64,000 nt of DNA from Ectopseudomonas chengduensis (GTDB lineage: Bacteria; Pseudomonadota; Gammaproteobacteria; Pseudomonadales; Pseudomonadaceae). The position numbers and the translations under genes were made by a program. The stretch lies in assembly GCF_015712065.1 (NCBI RefSeq), contig NZ_JACFYZ010000001.1, positions 496,001 to 560,000 on the forward strand, read 5' to 3'. Within the stretch, counting starts at the first letter, position 1. Each line of letters begins with the position of its first letter. The notes beneath the pieces were generated by a model. That model did not search any database. It was not told the origin of the DNA and was given only the letters and a program-made list of their open reading frames with translations. Shown piece by piece: positions 55,038-63,231 of the stretch.

Positions 55038-56156
55038 ATGTCCATCTCCTTGCTTCGTCGACTGAGCCTGGCGCTCGGTTTCAGCCTGGCTGCCAGCACC
55101 GCCTTGGCGGAAAACTGGCCGCAACCCGACTGGCAGAGTCAACCCCGTGTCGAGAGCACCGCGCTGGCCGAGCTCGAACAGTACGCCTTCCCGAAACGCG
55201 ATGACGTCGAGCGCACGGGCGTGCGTACCGATGCGCTGCTGGTGATACGCGACGGGCAGATCGTTTACGAGCGCTACGCCGAGCCGACCACGGCGCGGAC
55301 TGCGCACCTGACCTGGTCGATGGCCAAGAGCCTGCTCGCCACCACCCTCGGCGTCGCTTACGGCGAGGGGCGCTTCAAGCTCGATGCACCGGCCGCGCAG
55401 TACTACCCGGCGATGGCCGAGCATCCGCAGATCAAGATCGGTCACTTGCTCAACTGGGCCTCGGGCCTGGCCTGGGAAGAGGACTACGAGTATGCGCCGC
55501 TGAAATCCTCGGTGGTGGCCATGCTCTACACCCGCGGCCGCACCGACATGGCGGCCTTCACCGCTGCGCATGCGGCGGACGCCGCGCCGGGCACGCGCTT
55601 TCGTTATTCCAGTGGCGACAGCAACGTGCTGGCCGCCGCGTTGCGTGGCATGGTCGGCGAGCAGGCTTACGCTGACTATCCCTGGACAGCGTTGTTCGAG
55701 CCGCTGGGCATCACCAGCGCGACCTGGGAGCGCGATGCCAGCGGCACCTTCGTTGCGTCGTCCTATGCCTACCTGAGCGCGCGCGACCTGGCCCGTGTCG
55801 GCCTGCTGATGCAGCGCGGCGGTCGCTGGGGCGAGCGCCAGTTGCTGCCGGCTGCCTGGGTCGATTTCGTATCCACGCCTTTCGCTGACTACCAGCCGCA
55901 GTTGGCCAAGCCGGGTGATGCCGTGCCAGGCGGGCATTGGTGGCTCAACGCCGAACTGCCAGGCCGCACGCGGCCCTGGCCGGATGCACCGGCCGATACC
56001 ATCGCTGCGCTCGGGCATTGGGGGCAGGGGCTGTACGTGATGCCACAAGACAACCTGCTGGTGGTGCGTTACGCCGATGACCGCGACGGCAGCTTCAACC
56101 ACAACGAGCTGCTCAAACGCGTGCGTGCGGCCTTCGCCGAAGAGGTGCAGCCATGA
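55038..56156 (+). CDS. Serine hydrolase of the class C beta-lactamase/esterase family
   Basis: A 372-residue exported hydrolase. A signal peptide ends near residue 24 (ALAE). The catalytic motif SMAK (Ser94, Lys97) is followed by YSS (Tyr190) and a C-terminal GHWGQG in place of KTG. This pattern fits penicillin-binding-protein-like esterases or amidases rather than true beta-lactamases. The stop overlaps the start of the next gene (ATGA), so the two are translationally coupled. Confidence 0.88.
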   Translation: MSISLLRRLSLALGFSLAASTALAENWPQPDWQSQPRVESTALAELEQYAFPKRDDVERTGVRTDALLVIRDGQIVYERYAEPTTARTAHLTWSMAKSLLATTLGVAYGEGRFKLDAPAAQYYPAMAEHPQIKIGHLLNWASGLAWEEDYEYAPLKSSVVAMLYTRGRTDMAAFTAAHAADAAPGTRFRYSSGDSNVLAAALRGMVGEQAYADYPWTALFEPLGITSATWERDASGTFVASSYAYLSARDLARVGLLMQRGGRWGERQLLPAAWVDFVSTPFADYQPQLAKPGDAVPGGHWWLNAELPGRTRPWPDAPADTIAALGHWGQGLYVMPQDNLLVVRYADDRDGSFNHNELLKRVRAAFAEEVQP

Positions 56157-56473
56157 TCCGTCGCCATCCGATCTGCAGCGCGCTGGTGCTGCTGATGGTC
56201 CTGCTGCTGGCCTGGGCCTGGCCTAATCGCGCCCATCTGGCCGCCTTCCCCGACATCATCGGCGCCTACACGGCCAAGGAGTACTGCTCCTGTCGCTACG
56301 TCAGCGGCAACCCGGCGGCTTACTGTGAAGGCTATGTGAAGCAGTACGTGCCGATCAGCAGCCTGCTCGATGACGACAGCGCCAAGCGCGTTACCGCCAG
56401 TGGGCTGGGCCGTACTCACAGCGCGGTCTGGCTGGGCGAGCGGCAGGGCTGTCAGTTGTTGCCGAGCAAGTAG
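56153..56473 (+). CDS. Small membrane-anchored unknown protein
   Basis: A 106-residue protein with an N-terminal hydrophobic anchor (about 8-24) and a periplasmic part holding paired cysteines: YCSCRYVSGNPAAYCEGYVKQYV and a C-terminal Cys. It overlaps the serine hydrolase gene by 4 bases and is likely its partner. The four to five Cys suggest disulphides or metal binding. The family is not recognised. Confidence 0.72.
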   Translation: MIRRHPICSALVLLMVLLLAWAWPNRAHLAAFPDIIGAYTAKEYCSCRYVSGNPAAYCEGYVKQYVPISSLLDDDSAKRVTASGLGRTHSAVWLGERQGCQLLPSK

Positions 56474-56601
56474 GGCGGGTGAAACCCGCCACCTTGGAAG
56501 CGGCGGGTTGCACCCGCTCTACGGTGCTGTGGGCGCCGGGCTTTGCAAGGCTCGCGCTGGCGACTATCGTTGCCGCCTGGTCATGCCGTTTTCGAGTTCT
56601 C

Positions 56602-57174
56602 ATGCGCCGTTCGCTTCTCGCCCTGTTGCTTGCCGCTGCCTTGCCCGTTCACGCCGACTGGTACCTGGACAACGAGTCCTCGCGGCTGTCGTTCATCTCC
56701 ACCCATTCCGGCAGTCAGTCGGAGGTGCATCGCTTTCTCACCCTGCACGGGCAGATCGCGGCCGATGGTCGCGCGCGCCTGCGCGTGGATCTTGACTCGC
56801 TGAGCACCGGTATCCCGCTGCGTGACGAGCGCCTGCGCGCCATGCTGTTCGACACTTCGCGTCTGCCCGAGGCGCGCATCAGCGCGCAGGTCAACCTGCC
56901 GCAACTCACCGACCTGGCACCCGGGGCGCAGCTGGAATTGCGCTTGCCCCTGCAACTGACCCTCAACGAGCGCACGCGCGAGCTGCATAGCGAACTGTTG
57001 GTGACGCGGCTGGATGATCGCCGCTTCCAGGTGGTGACCTTGGCGCCGCTGGTGCTGCACGCCGAAGATTTCGCCCTGGCCAGCGGCATCGAAGCGCTGC
57101 GTAAAATCGCCGAACTGCCGGCCATCAGCCTGTCGGTGCCGGTGGGCGCCGTGCTGATCTTCACGGCGCGTTGA
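56602..57174 (+). CDS. YceI family periplasmic protein
   Basis: A 190-residue precursor with a signal peptide of about 18 residues (VHA|DWY), then the YceI lipocalin-like barrel: WYLDNESSRLSFISTHSGSQSEVHRF, LRVDLDSLSTGIPLRDERLRAMLFDTSRLPEARI. YceI proteins bind isoprenoid chains. Start at ATG 56602 is set by the signal peptide. The next gene begins within or just after its stop codon, so the two are likely coupled. Confidence 0.88.
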   Translation: MRRSLLALLLAAALPVHADWYLDNESSRLSFISTHSGSQSEVHRFLTLHGQIAADGRARLRVDLDSLSTGIPLRDERLRAMLFDTSRLPEARISAQVNLPQLTDLAPGAQLELRLPLQLTLNERTRELHSELLVTRLDDRRFQVVTLAPLVLHAEDFALASGIEALRKIAELPAISLSVPVGAVLIFTAR

Positions 57175-57176
57175 GC

Positions 57177-58331
57177 GTGCATGCGCGCGGCAGCATCTTT
57201 CCCTGGCGAGGTGGCAATCGCTTCGAATTGCTGCTGGACGGGCCGGTGTTTTTCCCGCGCATGCTGGCAGCCATTGAGGGCGCCCAGCAGCAGGTGGAAA
57301 TCGAGCTTTACCTGATCGAGGACGGCAGCTGCAGCGAGCGTCTGGTCGACGCGCTGTGCCGAGCGGCTGAGCGTGGGGTGAGGGTACGTGGTCTGTTCGA
57401 TGCCTACGGTGCGGCAGGCCTGGGCATCGCGTTACGTGAGCGCATGCAGACCGCCGGTGTGCAACTGCGCTGGTACAACCCGGTGCGTTGGCGGCGGGGT
57501 ATCCGCAACTTTCATCGCGATCACCGCAAGCTGCTGCTGGTGGACCAGCGCCTGGCCTATGTTGGCGGCACCGGTTCCACCGATGAGTTTTGGCTGCCAG
57601 ACGAGCCTCGGAGTCCCTGGCACGAAGCCATGGTGGAAATCGAAGGGCCGCTGGTGGGCGACTGGCAGCAGCTGTTCGAGCAACTGTGGCTGGCGCGCTT
57701 TTCCTGGCGCCCGAGTTATCAGCCGATACCGCTGAGCCTGCCTGAATGCCCGCCGGCCGGCGTTGGTCTGGGGCGCGTGGCCTATGCCGATGCTGCGCAG
57801 CACCGCGACATTCTGCTGTCGCTGTTGCGCGCACTGAAGGGCGCCAAGCAGCGCGTCTGGCTGGCCACGCCTTACTTTCTGCCGACCTGGAAAATCCGCC
57901 GCGCCCTGCGCCGCGCTGCAGCGCGCGGTGTCGAGGTGCGCCTGCTGCTGGCCGGGCGCAACACCGATCATCCGCCGGTGCGTTTTGCCGGGCAGCGCTA
58001 CTACCCCAAGTTGCTCAGGGCCGGGGTGCGCATCTTCGAATACCAGCCACGCTTCCTGCATCTGAAGATGGTGCTGGTGGACGATTGGGTCAGCGTCGGC
58101 TCGTGCAACTTCGACCACTGGAACCTGCGCTTCAACCTCGACGCCAATGTCGAGGCGCTGGACCCGGATTTTACCCGGGCAGTGACGGCCAGCTTCATCG
58201 AGGACTTCGGCGTCAGCCGCGAGATCACCCTCGATGATTGGCACCAGCGCCCCTGGTGGCGCCGCGCGCAACAGCGCCTGTGGGGCTGGCTGGACCGGCT
58301 GGCGGTGAATCTGCTGGATCGCTGGCGGTAA
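57177..58331 (+). CDS. clsB: Cardiolipin synthase B-like phospholipase D family protein
   Basis: A 384-residue protein with two HKD-type motifs. The first is HRDHRKLLLVD...GGTG, the second HLKMVLVD...GSCNFD, as in ClsB (YbhO) enzymes that make cardiolipin from phosphatidylglycerol and another phospholipid. No signal peptide or membrane helices occur at the N-terminus, also like ClsB. The start is uncertain: GTG 57177 or TTG 57171, both at the YceI stop codon. Confidence 0.85.
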   Translation: MHARGSIFPWRGGNRFELLLDGPVFFPRMLAAIEGAQQQVEIELYLIEDGSCSERLVDALCRAAERGVRVRGLFDAYGAAGLGIALRERMQTAGVQLRWYNPVRWRRGIRNFHRDHRKLLLVDQRLAYVGGTGSTDEFWLPDEPRSPWHEAMVEIEGPLVGDWQQLFEQLWLARFSWRPSYQPIPLSLPECPPAGVGLGRVAYADAAQHRDILLSLLRALKGAKQRVWLATPYFLPTWKIRRALRRAAARGVEVRLLLAGRNTDHPPVRFAGQRYYPKLLRAGVRIFEYQPRFLHLKMVLVDDWVSVGSCNFDHWNLRFNLDANVEALDPDFTRAVTASFIEDFGVSREITLDDWHQRPWWRRAQQRLWGWLDRLAVNLLDRWR

Positions 58332-58495
58332 TCCATGTCGATATCCTGAAGGCTCTATCTCAGGCGTTTCGTTCACATCCAGAAAAGTTTTGCCGCCTTG
58401 GTAGTGGAGAGTGGTTGCTATAGTCGACAGCCTTTTTACGCCTGAGCTTGGTCGTGACAGGCATGCAGTAGCGACTCAGTCAGAGGAATGCGCCC

Positions 58496-59512
58496 ATGAC
58501 GAAAACCCTGCTTATCGCGACACTTTCCGCCAGCCTCCTTCCCCTCTCTGTGCTCCAGGCCTCGCCGCAGGCTGGTTATGGCCCGCAGCTGGAAGGTTTC
58601 GAGTATCCCCACCCGATCCAGCGCTTTGAGTTCAGTTCGCAGCAGCAGGATCTGTCGATGGGCTACATGGACGTGAAGCCAACCGGCCAGGCCAATGGCC
58701 GCACAGCCGTGCTGCTGCATGGTAAGAATTTCTGCGGCGCGACCTGGGAGGCGACCATCAAGGCGCTGAGTGATGCCGGCTACCGCGTGATCGCACCGGA
58801 TCAGATCGGTTTTTGCAGCTCAAGCAAGCCGCGTGGCTATCAGTTCAGCTTCGGCCAACTGGCCAGCAATACTGACGCACTGCTCGAGTCGTTGGGGGTG
58901 GAGAAGGCCACAATGATCGGTCATTCCATGGGCGGCATGCTGGCCGCGCGCTATACCCTGAACCATGCCCTGCGCGTCGAGAAGCTGGTGCTGGTCAACC
59001 CTATCGGTCTGGAGGACTGGCAGGCGGAGGGTGTTCCCTACGTGACGGTCGACCAGCTCTATCAGGGCGAGTTGAAGACCTCCTACGACGGCATCAAGAA
59101 CTACCAGCTGAAGTTCTACTACAACGGTGTGTGGAAGCCCGAGTACGACCGCTGGGTCGACATGCTCAACGGCATGTATAGCGGCCCTGGTAAAGAGATC
59201 GTCGCCTGGAACCAGGCGCAGACGGCGGAGATGCTGTTCACCCAGCCAGTGGTGCACGAGTTCGCCAATATCAAGGTACCGACCCTGCTGCTGATCGGTG
59301 GCAAGGATCGCACCGCCCCAGGCGCCAACCGCGCGCCGGAAGAAATCGCGCAGCGCCTTGGCAACTACCCAGAACTGGGCCGCAAGACCGCCGAGGCGAT
59401 TCCCGAGGCAAAACTCGTGGAGTGGCCGGAGCTGGGCCATTCGCCGCAGGTCGAGGCGCCGGTGCTGTTCCACGAGGTCCTGTTGCGCGAACTGGCGGCC
59501 AGCAGCAACTGA
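58496..59512 (+). CDS. Exported alpha/beta hydrolase
   Basis: A 338-residue precursor with a signal peptide (about 22 residues, LQA|SPQ). The catalytic triad is Ser144 in GHSMGG, an Asp in GGKDRT and a His in LGHSPQ; the oxyanion segment is LLHGKNFCG. It is probably a periplasmic or secreted esterase or lipase-like enzyme. It precedes the DUF1302/DUF1329 pair by 357 bases and may share its substrate (esters or fatty-acid derivatives), as a guess from context. Confidence 0.88.
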   Translation: MTKTLLIATLSASLLPLSVLQASPQAGYGPQLEGFEYPHPIQRFEFSSQQQDLSMGYMDVKPTGQANGRTAVLLHGKNFCGATWEATIKALSDAGYRVIAPDQIGFCSSSKPRGYQFSFGQLASNTDALLESLGVEKATMIGHSMGGMLAARYTLNHALRVEKLVLVNPIGLEDWQAEGVPYVTVDQLYQGELKTSYDGIKNYQLKFYYNGVWKPEYDRWVDMLNGMYSGPGKEIVAWNQAQTAEMLFTQPVVHEFANIKVPTLLLIGGKDRTAPGANRAPEEIAQRLGNYPELGRKTAEAIPEAKLVEWPELGHSPQVEAPVLFHEVLLRELAASSN

Positions 59513-59520
59513 TCGACCAG

Positions 59521-59544
59521 GCAGAGCCCGATTCCGGGCTCTGC
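59521..59544 (+). terminator. Terminator-like hairpin after the hydrolase gene
   Basis: GCAGAGCCCG (59521-59530), loop ATTC, CGGGCTCTGC (59535-59544): perfect 10-bp stem 8 bases past the stop, no T-run. Confidence 0.55.
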
Positions 59545-59869
59545 CGATGGGATTAGGCGCTCCCGGCGGCTTTCGTTACAGCCCAGCCTGGTGGCGGAGC
59601 TGTGCTGGCTTCGCGGCCCCTGTTCGCGGCGGGGCGCCGCTCCTACAGTTCAGAGCCGTGGCGCATTGGGCAGCATGGCCTGCCAACAAATAGTTCCCCA
59701 CCTTCCTGATACCTCGTCATTCAGCACGCTGAGTGTCGCGGCCTGCGCCCGCGCCAGGGCGCCATTCATCCTTTCGGGCGACAGATGAAATCCCTCCTTG
59801 GTGCGCTTATCCGAGGTGTGGTCGCTGCGTAGGGTTCCCTGCAGTTGCACCCCACTTCAGGAGACCCGC
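59545..59869. other. Non-coding gap before the DUF1302 gene
   Basis: About 325 bases with no supported gene. It contains a partial GCGGCGGGGCGCCGCTCCTACAG REP-like remnant near 59625-59648. The promoter for the DUF1302-DUF1329 pair should lie in its right half. I see no clear operator. Confidence 0.4.
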
Positions 59870-61666
59870 ATGACAAGAACAACAGGGCCCGGACTATTCC
59901 AGCCGCACACCTTGGCTTTGGCCGTCGCCGTCGGTTTTGTCGCACCGGCACAGGCCGTCAACTTCAACATCGGTGAGATCGAAGGGCAGTTCGACAGCTC
60001 GCTGTCGGTCGGCGCCAGCTGGTCGATGCGCAGTCCGGATCGCGATCTGATCGGCCCCAACAACGGCGGCCAGGGCCAGGCGCAGACTGGTGACGATGGG
60101 CGCTTGAATTTCAAGAAGGGCGAGACCTTCTCGAAGATCTTCAAGGGCATCCATGACCTCGAACTGAAGTACCGCGATACCGGCGTGTTCGTGCGCGGCA
60201 AGTACTGGTACGACTTCGAGCTCAAGGACGAAAGCCGCCTGTTCAAGGATATCGACGACAGCAATCGCAAGGAGGGCGCCAAGTCTTCGGGGGCGGAAAT
60301 TCTCGATGCCTTCCTCTACCACAACTACGCCATTGGCGATCTGCCGGGCACGGTGCGGGTCGGCACGCAGGTGGTGAGCTGGGGCGAGAGCACTTTCATC
60401 GGCAACAGCATCAACGCCATCAACCCGATCGACGTGGCCGCCTTCCGCCGCCCCGGCGCAGAGATCAAGGAAGGCCTGATCCCGGTGAACATGCTCTACC
60501 TGTCGCAGAGCCTCACCGACCGCCTGAGCATGGAGGCCTTCTATCAGTTGGAGTGGGACCAGACCATCCTCGACAACTGCGGCACCTTCTTCTCCACCGC
60601 CGATGTGGCCGCCGATGGCTGCGACAACGGCTACCACATCGGCTCGCCGGCCATCGCGCCGTTGCAGCCGATTGCCGCCGCGTTCGGGCAGGGCTTCCGC
60701 GTCGACAGCGAAGGGGTGATCCTGCCCCGTGCCGGTGATCGTGATGCGCGTGATAGCGGCCAGTGGGGCCTGGCCCTGCGCTGGCTCGGTGACGAGACCG
60801 AGTACGGCGCCTACTTCATGAACTACCACAGCCGCACGCCCATCGTCAGCACGCAGAACGCCGGCCAGGCGACCCTGGATTCGTTGCTGGGGATCATCAC
60901 GGCGGCAAATGCTATTGCACCTGGCAGTGGTCAGGGCCTGGCGCAGAGCGTGATGCTCGGCAATGGCCGCTACTACCTGGAGTATCCGGAGGACATCCGT
61001 CTCTACGGTCTGAGCTTCTCCACCACGCTACCCACCGGCACCGCCTGGGCCGGCGAGGTCAGCTACCGGCCCAACCTGCCGCTGCAGATCAACACCACCG
61101 ACATGACCCTGAGCCTGCTCAACCCGATCACCAATGGAGCAGCTGCTCCAGTGGTGGCCGGACCGGGTCAGGACAACGTCGGCTACCGGCGCAAGGAAGT
61201 CACCCAGGTGCAGACCACCTTCACCCATTTCTTCGATCAGGTGATGGGCGCCGGGCGCTTCACCCTGGTGGGCGAAATCGGCATGGCCCATGTCGGTGGA
61301 CTGGAGAGCCGTGAAGACCTGCGCTACGGCCGCGATTCGCTGTTCGGTGCCTACGGATTCCGTGGCGACACTCACGGCTTCGTCACCAGCACCTCCTGGG
61401 GCTACCGGGTGCGCGGCATCTGGGAGTACAGCAACGTGTTCGCCGGGGTGAACCTGCGGCCGAACGTCTCCTGGTCGCATGACGTCGACGGCTATGGCCC
61501 CAACGGCCTGTTCAACGAAGGTGCCAAGGCGGTGAGTTTCGGGATCGATGCCGACTACCGCAACACCTATACAGCCAGCCTCTCGTACACCGACTTCTTC
61601 GGTGGCGAGTACAACACCGCGGTCGACCGCGACTTCCTGGCGCTCAGCTTCGGCGTGAGCTTCTAG
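59870..61666 (+). CDS. DUF1302 outer-membrane beta-barrel protein
   Basis: A 598-residue precursor with an extended signal peptide (about 28 residues, PAQA|VNF). The mature chain has the DUF1302 pattern: NFNIGEIEGQFDSSLSVGASWSMRSPD, GVFVRGKYWYDFEL, VRVGTQVVSWGESTFIGNSINAINPID and a C-terminal Phe, fitting an outer-membrane barrel. The family always sits beside DUF1329 genes. It is proposed for ester, lipid or aromatic uptake, unproven. ATG 59870 has AGGAGACCC upstream. Confidence 0.9.
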   Translation: MTRTTGPGLFQPHTLALAVAVGFVAPAQAVNFNIGEIEGQFDSSLSVGASWSMRSPDRDLIGPNNGGQGQAQTGDDGRLNFKKGETFSKIFKGIHDLELKYRDTGVFVRGKYWYDFELKDESRLFKDIDDSNRKEGAKSSGAEILDAFLYHNYAIGDLPGTVRVGTQVVSWGESTFIGNSINAINPIDVAAFRRPGAEIKEGLIPVNMLYLSQSLTDRLSMEAFYQLEWDQTILDNCGTFFSTADVAADGCDNGYHIGSPAIAPLQPIAAAFGQGFRVDSEGVILPRAGDRDARDSGQWGLALRWLGDETEYGAYFMNYHSRTPIVSTQNAGQATLDSLLGIITAANAIAPGSGQGLAQSVMLGNGRYYLEYPEDIRLYGLSFSTTLPTGTAWAGEVSYRPNLPLQINTTDMTLSLLNPITNGAAAPVVAGPGQDNVGYRRKEVTQVQTTFTHFFDQVMGAGRFTLVGEIGMAHVGGLESREDLRYGRDSLFGAYGFRGDTHGFVTSTSWGYRVRGIWEYSNVFAGVNLRPNVSWSHDVDGYGPNGLFNEGAKAVSFGIDADYRNTYTASLSYTDFFGGEYNTAVDRDFLALSFGVSF

Positions 61667-61693
61667 GCCAACAGGATCAGTTGAGGAATGCAG

Positions 61694-63061
61694 ATGAATA
61701 CAACCCTGAAGATGCTCGGCGCGCTGTCCCTGAGCCTGCTGGCCAGCGGTGTGCTGGCCGCGGTCAGCGAGCAGGAAGCAGCCAAGCTCGGTACCAGTTT
61801 GACCCCGCTGGGCGGCGAGATGGCCGGCAACGCAGCTGGCACCATCCCCGCCTGGACGGGCGGCCTGGCCAGCAATGCCGGGCAGGTCGATGCACGCGGT
61901 TTTCTCAGTGACCCCTTCGCCGGTGAGCAGCCGCTGTTCACCATCACCGCGCAGAACCTGGAGCAGTACCGCGACCAGTTGTCGGCCGGGCAACTGGCGA
62001 TGTTCGCGCGCTATTCGGAAAGCTATCGCATGCCGGTGTACCCGACGCACCGCAGCACGGTGGTGCCGGATGTGATCAACGCTGCGGCCAAAACCAGCGC
62101 GCTGAAGACCGGCCTGCGTGATGGCGGCAACGGCCTGACCGGCTTCACCGATAGCCGCTACTATGCCTTCCCGATTCCACAGAACGGCCTGGAGGTGGTG
62201 TGGAACCACATCACCCGTTACCGCGGTGGCAACCTCAAGCGCAGCATCGTGCAGGCCTCGCCGCAGACCAACGGCGCCTACACCCTGGTGAACTTCGAGG
62301 ACGAAGTGGCCTTCCCGGACAACATCCCCGATATCGATCCGGGCAAGGCGGAAAATGCGCTGCTGTTCTTCAAGCAGCGAGTCACCGCGCCGGCGCGTCT
62401 GGCCGGCAACGTGCTGCTGGTGCACGACTCGCTCGACCAGGTGGCCGAGCCGCGCATGGCCTGGCTGTACAACGCCGGTCAGCGTCGCGTACGGCGTGCG
62501 CCGCAGGTGGCCTATGACGGCCCGGGCACTGCGTCGGACGGTCTACGTACTTCGGACAACTTCGACATGTTCAACGGCGCCCCGGACCGCTACGACTGGA
62601 AGCTGGTGGGCAAGCGCGAGCTGTTCATCCCCTACAACAACTACCGCCTGGCGCTGCCGAGCGTGAAGTACGCCGACATCCTCAAGGCCGGGCACATCAA
62701 CCAGGACCTGACCCGCTACGAGCTGCACCGTGTGTGGGAAGTGGAGGCGACGCTGAAGTCCGGTGAACGCAACATCTACGCCAAGCGCCGCTTCTATGTC
62801 GACGAGGACTCCTGGCAGATCGCCCTGTCCGAGCACTATGACGGTCGCGGCCAGCTCTGGCGTGTCGGCGAGGCCATGCTGCTGCAGCACTACGCGCAGA
62901 AGATCCCGGTCTACGCCCTGGAAGCGCTGTACGACGTCATCGCCGGTCGCTACGTCGCCGTCGGCATGGCCAACGAGGAGAAGATGTCGATCCAGTACGG
63001 CACCCAGGCCTCGGCCAAGGACTTCACCCCGGCAGCGCTGCGTAACGCCGGCGTGCGCTGA
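61694..63061 (+). CDS. DUF1329 envelope protein
   Basis: A 455-residue precursor with a signal peptide (about 22 residues, LAA|VSE). The mature chain starts EQEAAKLGTSLTPLGGEMAGN, typical of DUF1329, and continues with a LolA/LolB-like lipid-binding fold in the second half (DRYDWKLVGKRELFIPYNNYRL, RYELHRVWEVEATL). It is 27 bases after the DUF1302 gene, so the two form an operon. Start at ATG 61694 since GAGGA is 7 bases before it. Confidence 0.9.
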   Translation: MNTTLKMLGALSLSLLASGVLAAVSEQEAAKLGTSLTPLGGEMAGNAAGTIPAWTGGLASNAGQVDARGFLSDPFAGEQPLFTITAQNLEQYRDQLSAGQLAMFARYSESYRMPVYPTHRSTVVPDVINAAAKTSALKTGLRDGGNGLTGFTDSRYYAFPIPQNGLEVVWNHITRYRGGNLKRSIVQASPQTNGAYTLVNFEDEVAFPDNIPDIDPGKAENALLFFKQRVTAPARLAGNVLLVHDSLDQVAEPRMAWLYNAGQRRVRRAPQVAYDGPGTASDGLRTSDNFDMFNGAPDRYDWKLVGKRELFIPYNNYRLALPSVKYADILKAGHINQDLTRYELHRVWEVEATLKSGERNIYAKRRFYVDEDSWQIALSEHYDGRGQLWRVGEAMLLQHYAQKIPVYALEALYDVIAGRYVAVGMANEEKMSIQYGTQASAKDFTPAALRNAGVR

Positions 63062-63080
63062 CCACTAAGCAACTCGAAGC

Positions 63081-63115
63081 AAGCCGGTGTCGCCTTGTGC
63101 GCCGCCGGCTTTTTT
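63081..63115 (+). terminator. Rho-independent terminator after the DUF1329 gene
   Basis: AAGCCGG (63081-63087) pairs with CCGGCTT ending at about 63111, followed by TTTTC. It is 20 bases past the stop codon and has the best T-run in the window. Confidence 0.8.
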
Positions 63116-63231
63116 CTGTGCGCCTCCCTCACGTGAATCTCGCGCCATAAGCGCCAAGGGGTGGTCGCACGCGGTAAGCGGGGTACCATCGTCTGGTGGT
63201 TCAACAATGACAAGCAGAGAGAACCGCTGCC

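Noticed and set aside
55038..56156. Possible AmpC beta-lactamase (resistance gene)
   Set aside because: The SxxK motif is present but the KTG box is replaced by HWG and no ampR is adjacent, so an esterase-type serine hydrolase is more likely.
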